The notes beneath the pieces were generated by a model that was not told the DNA's origin, did no database searches, and saw only the letters and a program-made list of their open reading frames with translations. From assembly GCA_035505955.1 (NCBI GenBank), contig DATJQH010000144.1, positions 1 to 20,740 on the forward strand: DNA of 20,740 nt. The letters run 5' to 3'. Positions 7,828 to 14,480 of the stretch are shown here, piece by piece. The DNA comes from Fen-999 sp035505955 (GTDB taxonomy: Bacteria; Pseudomonadota; Gammaproteobacteria; Burkholderiales; Rhodocyclaceae). Position 1 is the stretch's first letter; the number at the start of each line of letters is the position of its first letter. Position numbers and translations under genes: made by a program.

Positions 7828-8880
7828 ATGAAGACCGCAATCCAGATCCGCAGCGGCCCCTACATCAAGGGCCCGCGCAGCGTCGAGCAGATCATGCGCC
7901 ACGTGGTTTATGCGCTGTTGCCGATCTGCGCTTTCTACGTTTGGCAGTACGGCATATCCGCCTCGGCCTCCTTGCTGGTGATTACGGGTTCGTGCCTGGC
8001 TACCGAGAAGTTGTTCGTCCATCTTGGCGGCCAGGCGGGCGACCTCGATGACTGGTCGGCAACGATTACCGGCCTGCTCCTGGCCCTGACCGTGCCGCCC
8101 GGCTTTCCACTGTGGATGGGCGCCGTGGCCGGCTTTACCGCCATCACGCTCGGCAAGGCCATCTTCGGCGGCATCGGCCACAACCTGTTCAACCCGGCCC
8201 TGGTGGGGCGTGCCTTCGTCCAGGCCGCCTTCCCGGTCGCCATCGCAACCTACACGCCATCGTTCCTGCCCGACCGTTTCGTCGAGTTCATTCCGTCGAG
8301 CCTCGCGCTGCCCTTGATGATGCCGGCGGACGCGGTTGGCTGGCTGCACGACAAGCACCTCGACGCGCTCGCGGGAGCCACGCCGCTGGCTAAGTGGAAA
8401 TTCGAAGGCGTCCTCGCCGGCGCATGGGAGCTGATGTCTTCGCTCGGCGGCCACATGGCGGTTGGGCCATCGCCGATGCTGGTCATTCTTTGCGGCCTGT
8501 ATCTCGCCTTGCGGCGGTTCATGGACTGGCGCATTCCGATGGCCGTGCTCGGCAGCGCTGGCTTCATCGCCTCGGTGCTCTTCTTCGTCGCTCCCAGCCA
8601 TTACCCGAGTCCCTTCTTCATGCTCTTCTCGGGCGGTCTCGTGCTCGGGGCCGTGTTCATGGCGACCGACATGGCGACCTCGCCGGTAACGCCGCGCGGC
8701 ATGTGGATCTACGGCGGTCTGATTGGTGTCCTGACCGTGGTCATCCGCTACGCGGGCGGTTTGCCCGAGGGCGTGATGTACGCCATCCTGATCGGCAACG
8801 CGACGACGCCGCTGATCGAACGCATCACGCAGCCGACGGCCTTCGGCACCGCGGTTAAGAAGAAGGAGAAACAGCGATGA
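7828..8880 (+). CDS. rnfD: RnfD, membrane subunit with covalent FMN
   Basis: 350 residues. The start at 7828 is supported by AAGGG at 7815-7819, placement 4 nt after the rnfC stop, and the RnfD-like beginning (QIRSGPYIKGPRSVEQIM). Multiple membrane helices are evident. The flavinylation motif appears as DALAGATPL with T185 the expected FMN-carrying threonine; the usual Ser before GAT is Ala here. It is homologous to NqrB and forms part of the ion-translocating core. Covalent flavin attachment needs an ApbE flavin transferase, which is not encoded in this window. Its stop overlaps the rnfG start. Confidence 0.95.
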   Translation: MKTAIQIRSGPYIKGPRSVEQIMRHVVYALLPICAFYVWQYGISASASLLVITGSCLATEKLFVHLGGQAGDLDDWSATITGLLLALTVPPGFPLWMGAVAGFTAITLGKAIFGGIGHNLFNPALVGRAFVQAAFPVAIATYTPSFLPDRFVEFIPSSLALPLMMPADAVGWLHDKHLDALAGATPLAKWKFEGVLAGAWELMSSLGGHMAVGPSPMLVILCGLYLALRRFMDWRIPMAVLGSAGFIASVLFFVAPSHYPSPFFMLFSGGLVLGAVFMATDMATSPVTPRGMWIYGGLIGVLTVVIRYAGGLPEGVMYAILIGNATTPLIERITQPTAFGTAVKKKEKQR

Positions 8881-9560
8881 GCGCCGAAGCGGCAGCACAG
8901 ACCACGCCAACGCTGGTCCTCGTTCGCGCGCTGGGGATCATCTCCGCGTTGTGCGGCCTGATCATAGTCGGCACTTACGAGAGCACGCTCCCGGCGGCCA
9001 CGGCCAACCGGCGCATCGCCACCGAACGCGCCGTATTCAAGGTTCTGCCCAAGGCCACGGCGATCGAGGAGTTCAACGTCACGCCCGATGGCCGGATTGC
9101 CCCGGCCGCGGGTGGCGAAGGAGCGCCGACGGGCCTCAAATTCTTCGCCGCCTACGGCCCGGACGGCAAGCTGACCGGCGTCGCGGCCGAAGGCGCGGCC
9201 AAGGGCTACGCGGACACCGTGCGCGTCATGTTCGGCTACGACCCGGGCTGCCAGTGCATCATCGGCATCGGTGTGGTGTCGATGCGCGAGACGCCGGGCA
9301 TCGGCGACAAGGTCTATACCGACAAGGACTTCCTGGCCAACTTCAAGGCACTGGACGTCAAGCTGACGGCGGACATGTCGGCACTGGCCAACGAAGTCAA
9401 GGTCGTCAAGCATGGCACCAAGAACCAGCCGTGGCAGATCGACGCCATCGCCGGCGCGACCGTCACATCACGTGCGGTAGGCAAGGGCATCAACGACGCC
9501 GCCCGCGCCCTGCTGCCGGCGCTTGTCCCCAACCTCGAGAAGATCGCGAGGAAATCATGA
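8877..9560 (+). CDS. rnfG: RnfG, covalent-FMN subunit
   Basis: 227 residues; ATGA overlap with rnfD and AGGAG just upstream. One N-terminal membrane helix (about 16-34) is followed by a periplasmic FMN-binding domain. ETPGIGDKV is a family hallmark. AGATVTS (193-198) is the flavinylation motif, with T197 the expected modified residue; the usual leading Ser/Thr is Ala, as in RnfD next door. C125 and C127 (GCQC) sit just before the ETPG segment, a position where I do not recall conserved cysteines. Homologous to NqrC; it passes electrons to or from RnfD. Confidence 0.94.
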   Translation: MSAEAAAQTTPTLVLVRALGIISALCGLIIVGTYESTLPAATANRRIATERAVFKVLPKATAIEEFNVTPDGRIAPAAGGEGAPTGLKFFAAYGPDGKLTGVAAEGAAKGYADTVRVMFGYDPGCQCIIGIGVVSMRETPGIGDKVYTDKDFLANFKALDVKLTADMSALANEVKVVKHGTKNQPWQIDAIAGATVTSRAVGKGINDAARALLPALVPNLEKIARKS

Positions 9561-10195
9561 TCAACGTTCCATCCACGTGGCAGGAATTCACCGAAGGACT
9601 CTGGGAACGCAACCCGGTATTCGTGATGGTGCTCGGCATGTGCCCGACGCTAGCGGTCACCGTGTCGGCGATCAACTCGATCTCGATGGGCCTGGCGACG
9701 ACTTTCGTGCTTGCAGCCTCGTGCTGGCTGGTGTCGATGCTGCGCCATCTGATTCCCAAGGAAGTGCGTATCGCCAGCTACATCGGCATCATCGCCACGT
9801 TCGTTACCGTGGTCGATTACGCCATCCAGGCGATTAGCCTCGAACTGTACGAGGCGCTCGGCGCCTACATCCAGCTGATCGTCGCCAACTGCCTCGTGCT
9901 GGGCCGTGCGGAGGCGCACGCGGCAAAGACCTCGCCGATGCCGGCGACGCTCAACGCACTCGGCATGGGCCTCGGGTTCACGCTCGGCCTGACCATGATC
10001 GGCGGCGTGCGCGAGATCCTCGGCAGCGGCACGTTCCTGGGCCTGTCGCTGTTCGGCCCGAACTTCCAGCCGTGGGTGGTCATGGTGCTGCCGCCCGGCG
10101 GCTTCTTCGTCATGGGCGGCTGGCTGCTGCTGTTCGCCATCGTGCGTGCGCGTCGGGCGCGCGCGACTGCCCGGGAGGTGAGCCATGGGGCGTGA
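9557..10195 (+). CDS. rnfE: RnfE, integral membrane subunit
   Basis: 212 residues. The ATG at 9557 overlaps the rnfG stop (ATGA) and has GAGGA upstream. About six membrane helices are visible. The conserved half-site motifs GMCPTLAVT (C29) and VANCLVLGRAEA (C112) are present; in Rnf and NQR complexes the matching cysteines of the RnfA/RnfE pair hold a membrane-embedded iron-sulfur centre. It is a paralogue of RnfA with inverted topology and homologous to NqrD. The 3' end overlaps rnfA by 11 bp. Confidence 0.95.
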   Translation: MINVPSTWQEFTEGLWERNPVFVMVLGMCPTLAVTVSAINSISMGLATTFVLAASCWLVSMLRHLIPKEVRIASYIGIIATFVTVVDYAIQAISLELYEALGAYIQLIVANCLVLGRAEAHAAKTSPMPATLNALGMGLGFTLGLTMIGGVREILGSGTFLGLSLFGPNFQPWVVMVLPPGGFFVMGGWLLLFAIVRARRARATAREVSHGA

Positions 10196-10766
10196 ATCCC
10201 TCGGCCAGATACTGGTCACCTCCATCCTGTCGGGCAACTTCGTGCTGGCGATGTTCCTCGGCATGTGCCCCTTCCTCGGCGTGACGCACAGTGTCAGCCT
10301 GGCTTTCCCGCTCGGCCTGGCGACCACGTTCGTCATCGTCATCTCGTCTTTGTGCGCCTATGCGCTAAACATCGTCCTGTCGCAGTTGCACCTCGAATTC
10401 CTGCGCCTGATCTGCTACATCGTCGTGATCGCCTCGGCAGTGCAACTGGTCGAGATGATCGTGAAGAAGTACAGCCCGGCGCTGTTCCGGGCGCTCGGCA
10501 TCTATCTGCCGCTGATCACGACCAACTGCGCGGTGCTCGGCGTGGCGCTGTTCCAGACTGCGCGCGACTACGATTTCGCGCAGTCGCTGACCTTCGCCAC
10601 CGGAGGCGGTGTCGGCTTCACGATTGCCCTGGTGCTGCTCGCCAGTGTGCGCGAGCGCGTCAATCTCTCCAACGTGCCCGGCGTGCTCTCGGGCACCGCC
10701 ATGACGCTGATGCTGGCCGGCATCCTGTCGCTGGCGTTCATGGGGTTTGCGGGCATCGGAGGTTGA
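10185..10766 (+). CDS. rnfA: RnfA, integral membrane subunit
   Basis: 193 residues, start inside the end of rnfE with GGGAGG upstream. About six membrane helices. The motifs GMCPFLGVTHS (C28) and TTNCAVLGVAL (C115) are the counterparts of those in RnfE and complete the presumed shared iron-sulfur site. Length is typical of RnfA/RsxA. Homologous to NqrE. RnfA normally leads proteobacterial rnf operons; here it is the last core subunit, as in the clostridial C-D-G-E-A series. Confidence 0.95.
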   Translation: MGRESLGQILVTSILSGNFVLAMFLGMCPFLGVTHSVSLAFPLGLATTFVIVISSLCAYALNIVLSQLHLEFLRLICYIVVIASAVQLVEMIVKKYSPALFRALGIYLPLITTNCAVLGVALFQTARDYDFAQSLTFATGGGVGFTIALVLLASVRERVNLSNVPGVLSGTAMTLMLAGILSLAFMGFAGIGG

Positions 10767-10770
10767 TCGC

Positions 10771-10971
10771 ATGTTGACGAGCCTGCTTCTCACCATCGGC
10801 CTCATCTTTGCTGTCCTGATCGGCGGCATTCTCGTCGAGCGCCTGTATCGCCGCTTCGCGCGCGAGAATCCGCAACTGGGGCCGTTCCGCAAGGAAGGCC
10901 ATCAGGACTGCTGTTCGTGCACGGCCGGCGACGGCTGCGATCCGGGCTCGTCGTCCTGTACGCCGAAGTAA
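10771..10971 (+). CDS. Small membrane protein with Cys-rich tail, last gene of the rnf operon
   Basis: 66 residues. The ATG at 10771 follows the rnfA stop by 4 nt and has GGAGG at 10758-10762 at ideal spacing, so it is very probably translated. One membrane helix (about 3-22) is followed by a basic linker (ERLYRRFARE) and a short tail with cysteines at 47, 48, 50, 56 and 63 (CCSC, then two single Cys). The basic linker predicts a cytoplasmic tail. I do not recognise it as a core Rnf subunit. The layout recalls NqrM, the small Cys-containing membrane protein needed for NQR maturation, and FeoB-associated Cys-rich proteins. A role in delivering iron to the RnfA/RnfE site is inference from layout and position. 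Confidence 0.8.
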   Translation: MLTSLLLTIGLIFAVLIGGILVERLYRRFARENPQLGPFRKEGHQDCCSCTAGDGCDPGSSSCTPK

Positions 10972-10984
10972 GGTGCCGGCCGCC

Positions 10985-11917
10985 TCAGGTCCAGACTGAC
11001 CGGATCGCGGCGATGCCGTGTGCGCCGACCTCGCGCGCCGCAGTCAGATCGCTCGGGCTCAGACCGCCGATCGCATAGACCGGCAGCGGACAATTCTCCA
11101 GCAGCTTCGCCACGGCCGGCCAGCCCATGCCCGCTTGTCCGGGATGGCTCAAGGTCGGCTTGACCGCGCCGAGCACCGCGAAGTCGAGTTGGAGTTCCGC
11201 GGCACGGTGCAGTTCCGCGCCGTCGTGGCACGACGCCGCGACGAGCGGAAAGTTCGGTCGCGCGCGCGAGGCCATCAATTGCGTCGCCGTCAGGTGCAGG
11301 CCATCGGCGCCGACGGCTTGCGCCAGTTGCGCGTCGCCGTTGATGAAGGCACGCGCGCCACTGGCGCGCGCGAGCGCGACCGTTGCGGCGGCGAACGATT
11401 CGCGCTCGAGTTCGGGCAGCGCGGCTTCGCGCACCTGGACCAAGCGCAGCCCGCGCGAGAGCGCCTGTTCCAGCAAAGTCAGCTGCCGTGGTACGCCAAG
11501 CTCATGGGCATGTGTGATGCCGTAGATCGCGGGCAGCGCCAGCGCAGCCAGAACGGGCGCGTTGGCGGGCAGCATCGGCGCCACCGTCGTCTCGCCGGGG
11601 CGCTGCCAGGCCAGCGCGGCATGCACGTGATCGCGCAGTTCGCCGCGCCACTCGGTGACGCGGAAGAAATGCAGGCGCACGTGCGCATGCTCGTACACAT
11701 GCTCTCGTACGACCCACGGCGTCGCGCGCAGCACTTCAATCTCCAGTTCCTCGTGCAGTTCGCGCACCAGCGCCTCACGCGGCGTTTCGCCGGCTTCGAC
11801 CTTGCCGCCCGGGAATTCCCAGTAGCCGGGATAGAAGGTGTCGGGCGCTCGCTGGCCGAGCAGGAAGCTGCCGTCGGGCTTCTCGATGACGGCGGCGGCG
11901 ACTTCGGTGATCTTCAC
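10985..11917 (-). CDS. Nudix hydrolase fused to a TMP-synthase/TenI-like domain
   Basis: 310 residues from a GTG at 11917 that overlaps the stop of the upstream ATPase gene (GTGA), the reason for choosing it over an upstream ATG. The N-terminal domain is MutT-like, with a complete Nudix box: G38, E44, R52, E53, L54, E56, E57. MutT hydrolyses 8-oxo-dGTP. The C-terminal domain (about 130-310) has the TIM-barrel signatures of thiamine-phosphate synthase (GADGLHL, YAIGGLSP, GAHGIAAIRSVW). Two usual ThiE active-site features look altered: QxREK is QVREA (A165) and INDD is INGD (192-195). The second domain may therefore be TenI-like or inactive. Such fusions occur widely in betaproteobacteria. It converges on the rnf operon with only 13 bp between stops. 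Confidence 0.88.
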   Translation of the reverse strand: MKITEVAAAVIEKPDGSFLLGQRAPDTFYPGYWEFPGGKVEAGETPREALVRELHEELEIEVLRATPWVVREHVYEHAHVRLHFFRVTEWRGELRDHVHAALAWQRPGETTVAPMLPANAPVLAALALPAIYGITHAHELGVPRQLTLLEQALSRGLRLVQVREAALPELERESFAAATVALARASGARAFINGDAQLAQAVGADGLHLTATQLMASRARPNFPLVAASCHDGAELHRAAELQLDFAVLGAVKPTLSHPGQAGMGWPAVAKLLENCPLPVYAIGGLSPSDLTAAREVGAHGIAAIRSVWT

Positions 11918-12783
11918 TTCGCCGGGTGCTTTCCCGCGTAATCCCGGGCGAACTGCCAGGCGATGCGGCCGCTGCGCGAGCCGCGCATCAGCGCCCATTG
12001 CAGCGCCTCACGGCGCACCACGGGGACTGACTTTTGCGCGACACCGAATACGCCGAGCCAGTGTTCGCAGATCGCGAGGTAGGCGTCCTGGTCGAACGGA
12101 TAGAAGGAAAGCCAGAGGCCGAAGCGCTCGGACAGTGACACTTTCTCCTCGGTTGTTTCGCCGGGGTGGATTTCACCATTGGCCGAATGCTGCACCTGCA
12201 GGTTCTCGGCCATCGTCTCGGGCATCAGGTGGCGGCGGTTCGATGTCGCGTAGATCAGCAGGTTTTCGGGCATGCCGGCGATCGAGCCGTCCAGCACGGA
12301 CTTGAGCGCCTTGTAGCCGGGCTCGGCCGCTTCGAACGACAGGTCGTCGCAGAAGATGATGAAGCGCTCGGGACGCGTCGCAATGAGATCGACGATTTCC
12401 GGCAGGTCGTTGAGGTCGTGCTTGTCAACCTCGATCAGGCGCAGGCCCCTGGCGGCGAACCTGTGCAGCACGGCCTTGATCAGCGATGATTTGCCGGTGC
12501 CGCGCGCGCCGGTGAGCAGAACGTTGTTCGCGGTACGCCCGGCGACAAACTGGCGTGTGTTCTGCTCGAGCCGCCGCTTCTGCTCATCGACGCATTGAAG
12601 GTCGTCGAGCCTGATCCTGTGCGGATGGCGCACCGGGTCGAGCCGGCCGCGGCGCCAGCGGAATGCGGCGGCGCTCCAGTCGGGCGCCGCTGCGGGCTGC
12701 GGCAGCAGCGCCTCGACGCGCTCGAGCAGGCGCTCGGCGCGTTCGAAGAACGCTTCCATGCCCGTGGATATCTTGGTGCTCAT
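11914..12783 (-). CDS. DUF815-family AAA+ ATPase
   Basis: 289 residues. Walker A GARGTGKS is at 92-99. The Walker B strand FIIFCDDLSF is at 141-150 with D146/D147. ATSNRRHLMPE follows as a sensor-1-like segment, and there is an FYPFDQDAYL stretch typical of DUF815 proteins. The biochemical role of this family is not established. It is translationally coupled to the Nudix/ThiE gene downstream (4-nt overlap). Its ATG overlaps the TGA of the decayed UgpB-like frame upstream. Confidence 0.88.
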   Translation of the reverse strand: MSTKISTGMEAFFERAERLLERVEALLPQPAAAPDWSAAAFRWRRGRLDPVRHPHRIRLDDLQCVDEQKRRLEQNTRQFVAGRTANNVLLTGARGTGKSSLIKAVLHRFAARGLRLIEVDKHDLNDLPEIVDLIATRPERFIIFCDDLSFEAAEPGYKALKSVLDGSIAGMPENLLIYATSNRRHLMPETMAENLQVQHSANGEIHPGETTEEKVSLSERFGLWLSFYPFDQDAYLAICEHWLGVFGVAQKSVPVVRREALQWALMRGSRSGRIAWQFARDYAGKHPAK

Positions 12784-13034
12784 GCAGCAGGACTGTAGCA
12801 GAAGCGGTGCAACTGGCGCAGCGGGCGGTTGCCGCGCTCGACCGCATCGTCGAGGGCCTGCTTCGGTGTCTTGGTCTGATTCCAGACTGCGCCGAGTTCC
12901 TCGTCGGTCGCCTCACGGATCTGGACGAAGTTGCGCAGGCGGATGCCTTTCGAATGCGGCGTTTGCGGACGCGCCATCATCGCCCGCATCGGCGCATCGA
13001 AGTGACTGTCGCCGATCGCCGAAGCCGGTGCAAT
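12780..13034 (-). pseudogene. Remnant of the C-terminus of a UgpB-like extracellular solute-binding protein
   Basis: An open frame runs from a stop at about 13034 to the TGA at 12780-12782. It reads PHSKGIRLRNFVQIREATD, then EELGAVW, then TPKQALDDAVERGNRPLRQ. This is the characteristic C-terminal end of family-1 solute-binding proteins such as UgpB. Only about 65-85 residues remain of a protein that is normally about 430; no signal peptide or sugar-binding body is present. The best interpretation is a deletion remnant of an ABC transporter locus. The homology call is from memory of the family. Confidence 0.65.
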
Positions 13035-13086
13035 CTCCGGTTTCGGTTAAGCTGCCGCTTTCGTTCAACAGCTCCGTCAATCCGCG

Positions 13087-14292
13087 ATGTCCTTGCGCCA
13101 CACGCCCGTCCTCTTGCTGCTGGCGCTGGCCGGCTGCGCCAGCCCGCCCGCCAAGCCACCCGACGCTCATGCGGCAGCGGCGTGCCCGCAGTGCCCCACC
13201 TGCCCGCCGATTGAAGTGAAACAGCCGGAAAAGCCGTTGCAGGGGGCGGAATGGTCCGACCTAACCGGTTGGCCCGACGAAGATCCGATGCCGGCGTTTG
13301 AAACCTTCCGCGCCTCGTGTGCCGTGTTGAACGGGGGCAACGGCGGCCAGAGTCAGTCCCTGTGGCACGCCGTGTGCGAGTCCGCGCGCAGCGCGAATAT
13401 TGCATCGGCAGGAGAGGCGCGCGCCTGGTTCGAGGCGCAGTTCCGGCCGTGGGCGCTGGTCAATCCCGACGGCAACAGAACCGGGCTCGTGACCGGCTAC
13501 TACGAGCCTCTGCTCAACGGCAGCCGCACGCGCAAGCCGCCCTACCTGTCGCCGCTGTTTCCTCCGCCCGACGACCTGGTCACGGTGGACCTGGCCGACG
13601 TGTACCCGGAGTTGAAGAACATGCGTTTGCGCGGCCGGCTGCTCGGCCGCAAGCTGGTGCCCTACTACAGCCGCAGCGAATGGACTGGGCAGGAGGACAG
13701 CCGCAGCGGCAGCGCGCTCTTGTGGACGGATGACCCGCTCGACCTTTTCTTCATGCAGATCCAGGGATCGGGGCAGGTCGCCCTCGACGATGGCACGCGC
13801 ATCCGCGTGAGCTACGCCGACCAGAACGGCCACCCGTTCCGCTCCATCGGCCGCTGGCTGGTGGAGCAGGGCGAGATGAAGCTCGAACAGGCGTCGATGC
13901 AAAACATCAAGGCCTGGGCGCGCGCGCATCCCCAGCGCGTGCAGGAACTGCTCAACGCCAATCCAAGCATGGTGTTCTTCCGTGAAGTCCCCGCCGATGG
14001 CTCCGGTCCGCCGGGCGCATTGGGCGTGCCATTGACGCCCGAACGCAGCATCGCCGTCGACCCGCGCGTCATCACCCTCGGTGCGCCCGTGTTCGTGGCC
14101 ACGACCTGGCCGAACGACACCAGGCCGCTCAACCGCCTGATGCTCGCGCAGGACACCGGCGGTGCCATCCGCGGTCCGGTTCGTGCGGACTTCTTCTGGG
14201 GCAGCGGCGCCGATGCCGGCAGTCTTGCGGGCCGCATGCGGCAACGTGGATCGATGTGGGTGCTCATGCCCGGGAGCTATTCACCAAAGTGA
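13087..14292 (+). CDS. mltA: MltA, membrane-bound lytic murein transglycosylase A
   Basis: 401 residues. A lipoprotein signal ends at LALAGC with C17 as the lipidated residue. A Pro/Cys-rich linker (CPQCPTCPP) follows. The catalytic body has the MltA hallmarks VTGYYEPLL, MQIQGSGQV, VSYADQNGHPF and, near the end, AQDTGGAIRGPVRADFFWG of the 3D domain. It cleaves peptidoglycan glycan strands in the periplasm, forming 1,6-anhydro-muramyl ends. Length is slightly above the 365 of E. coli because of the linker. The start codon is the only one placing the signal peptide correctly; the ribosome site is weak. It diverges from the ugpB remnant and ATPase. Confidence 0.95.
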   Translation: MSLRHTPVLLLLALAGCASPPAKPPDAHAAAACPQCPTCPPIEVKQPEKPLQGAEWSDLTGWPDEDPMPAFETFRASCAVLNGGNGGQSQSLWHAVCESARSANIASAGEARAWFEAQFRPWALVNPDGNRTGLVTGYYEPLLNGSRTRKPPYLSPLFPPPDDLVTVDLADVYPELKNMRLRGRLLGRKLVPYYSRSEWTGQEDSRSGSALLWTDDPLDLFFMQIQGSGQVALDDGTRIRVSYADQNGHPFRSIGRWLVEQGEMKLEQASMQNIKAWARAHPQRVQELLNANPSMVFFREVPADGSGPPGALGVPLTPERSIAVDPRVITLGAPVFVATTWPNDTRPLNRLMLAQDTGGAIRGPVRADFFWGSGADAGSLAGRMRQRGSMWVLMPGSYSPK

Positions 14293-14320
14293 GGCGCGCC
14301 GTTCACCTTTGATGAAGAGG

Positions 14321-14339
14321 TAGCACCACCAAGGTGCTA
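14321..14339. promoter_or_regulatory. NtrC-type enhancer site 1 upstream of amt
   Basis: TAGCACC-ACCAA-GGTGCTA is a perfect inverted repeat containing GCACC-N5-GGTGC, the NtrC recognition pattern. It is centred about 118 bp upstream of the start predicted from the sigma-54 promoter. It could alternatively be an mltA terminator stem, but no U tract follows. Confidence 0.72.
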
Positions 14340-14352
14340 GAACTTGCCAGCC

Positions 14353-14368
14353 AGCACTTCGTTGGTGC
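14353..14368. promoter_or_regulatory. NtrC-type enhancer site 2 upstream of amt
   Basis: AGCACT-TCGT-TGGTGC has the same half-sites as one of the E. coli glnA NtrC sites as I recall it (AGCACT...TGGTGC). Its centre is about 30-31 bp (three helical turns) from site 1, so two dimers would lie on the same face of the DNA. Confidence 0.7.
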
Positions 14369-14421
14369 GGCCGTGTTTCCTGCTATCAGCTAAGTGCTTG
14401 TTGTCTTGGGGTTCCGCCTGG

Positions 14422-14437
14422 CGGCACGCTTGTTGCA
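14422..14437 (+). promoter_or_regulatory. Sigma-54 (-24/-12) promoter of amt
   Basis: CGGCACGCTTGTTGCA matches the consensus TGGCACG-N4-TTGCW at every defined base except the first. The GG (14423-14424) and GC (14435-14436) are spaced exactly 12 apart. Transcription would start near 14448, giving a 33-nt leader. Together with the two upstream sites this indicates NtrC-dependent induction under nitrogen limitation. Confidence 0.85.
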
Positions 14438-14480
14438 TTCGCGCACGCGATTCGTGCTTGATTATCCAAGGGGCCCCAAG

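Noticed and set aside
6492..7829. A 445-codon minus-strand frame opposite rnfC
   Set aside because: The product has no recognisable motifs and mirrors rnfC codon structure; it is a shadow frame.
14321..14339. mltA terminator
   Set aside because: The stem is perfect but has no U tract, and the spacing with the second dyad and the sigma-54 element fits an NtrC site better.
14394..14480. Longer amt start
   Set aside because: It would begin upstream of the sigma-54 promoter, outside the predicted transcript, and adds no Amt-like sequence.
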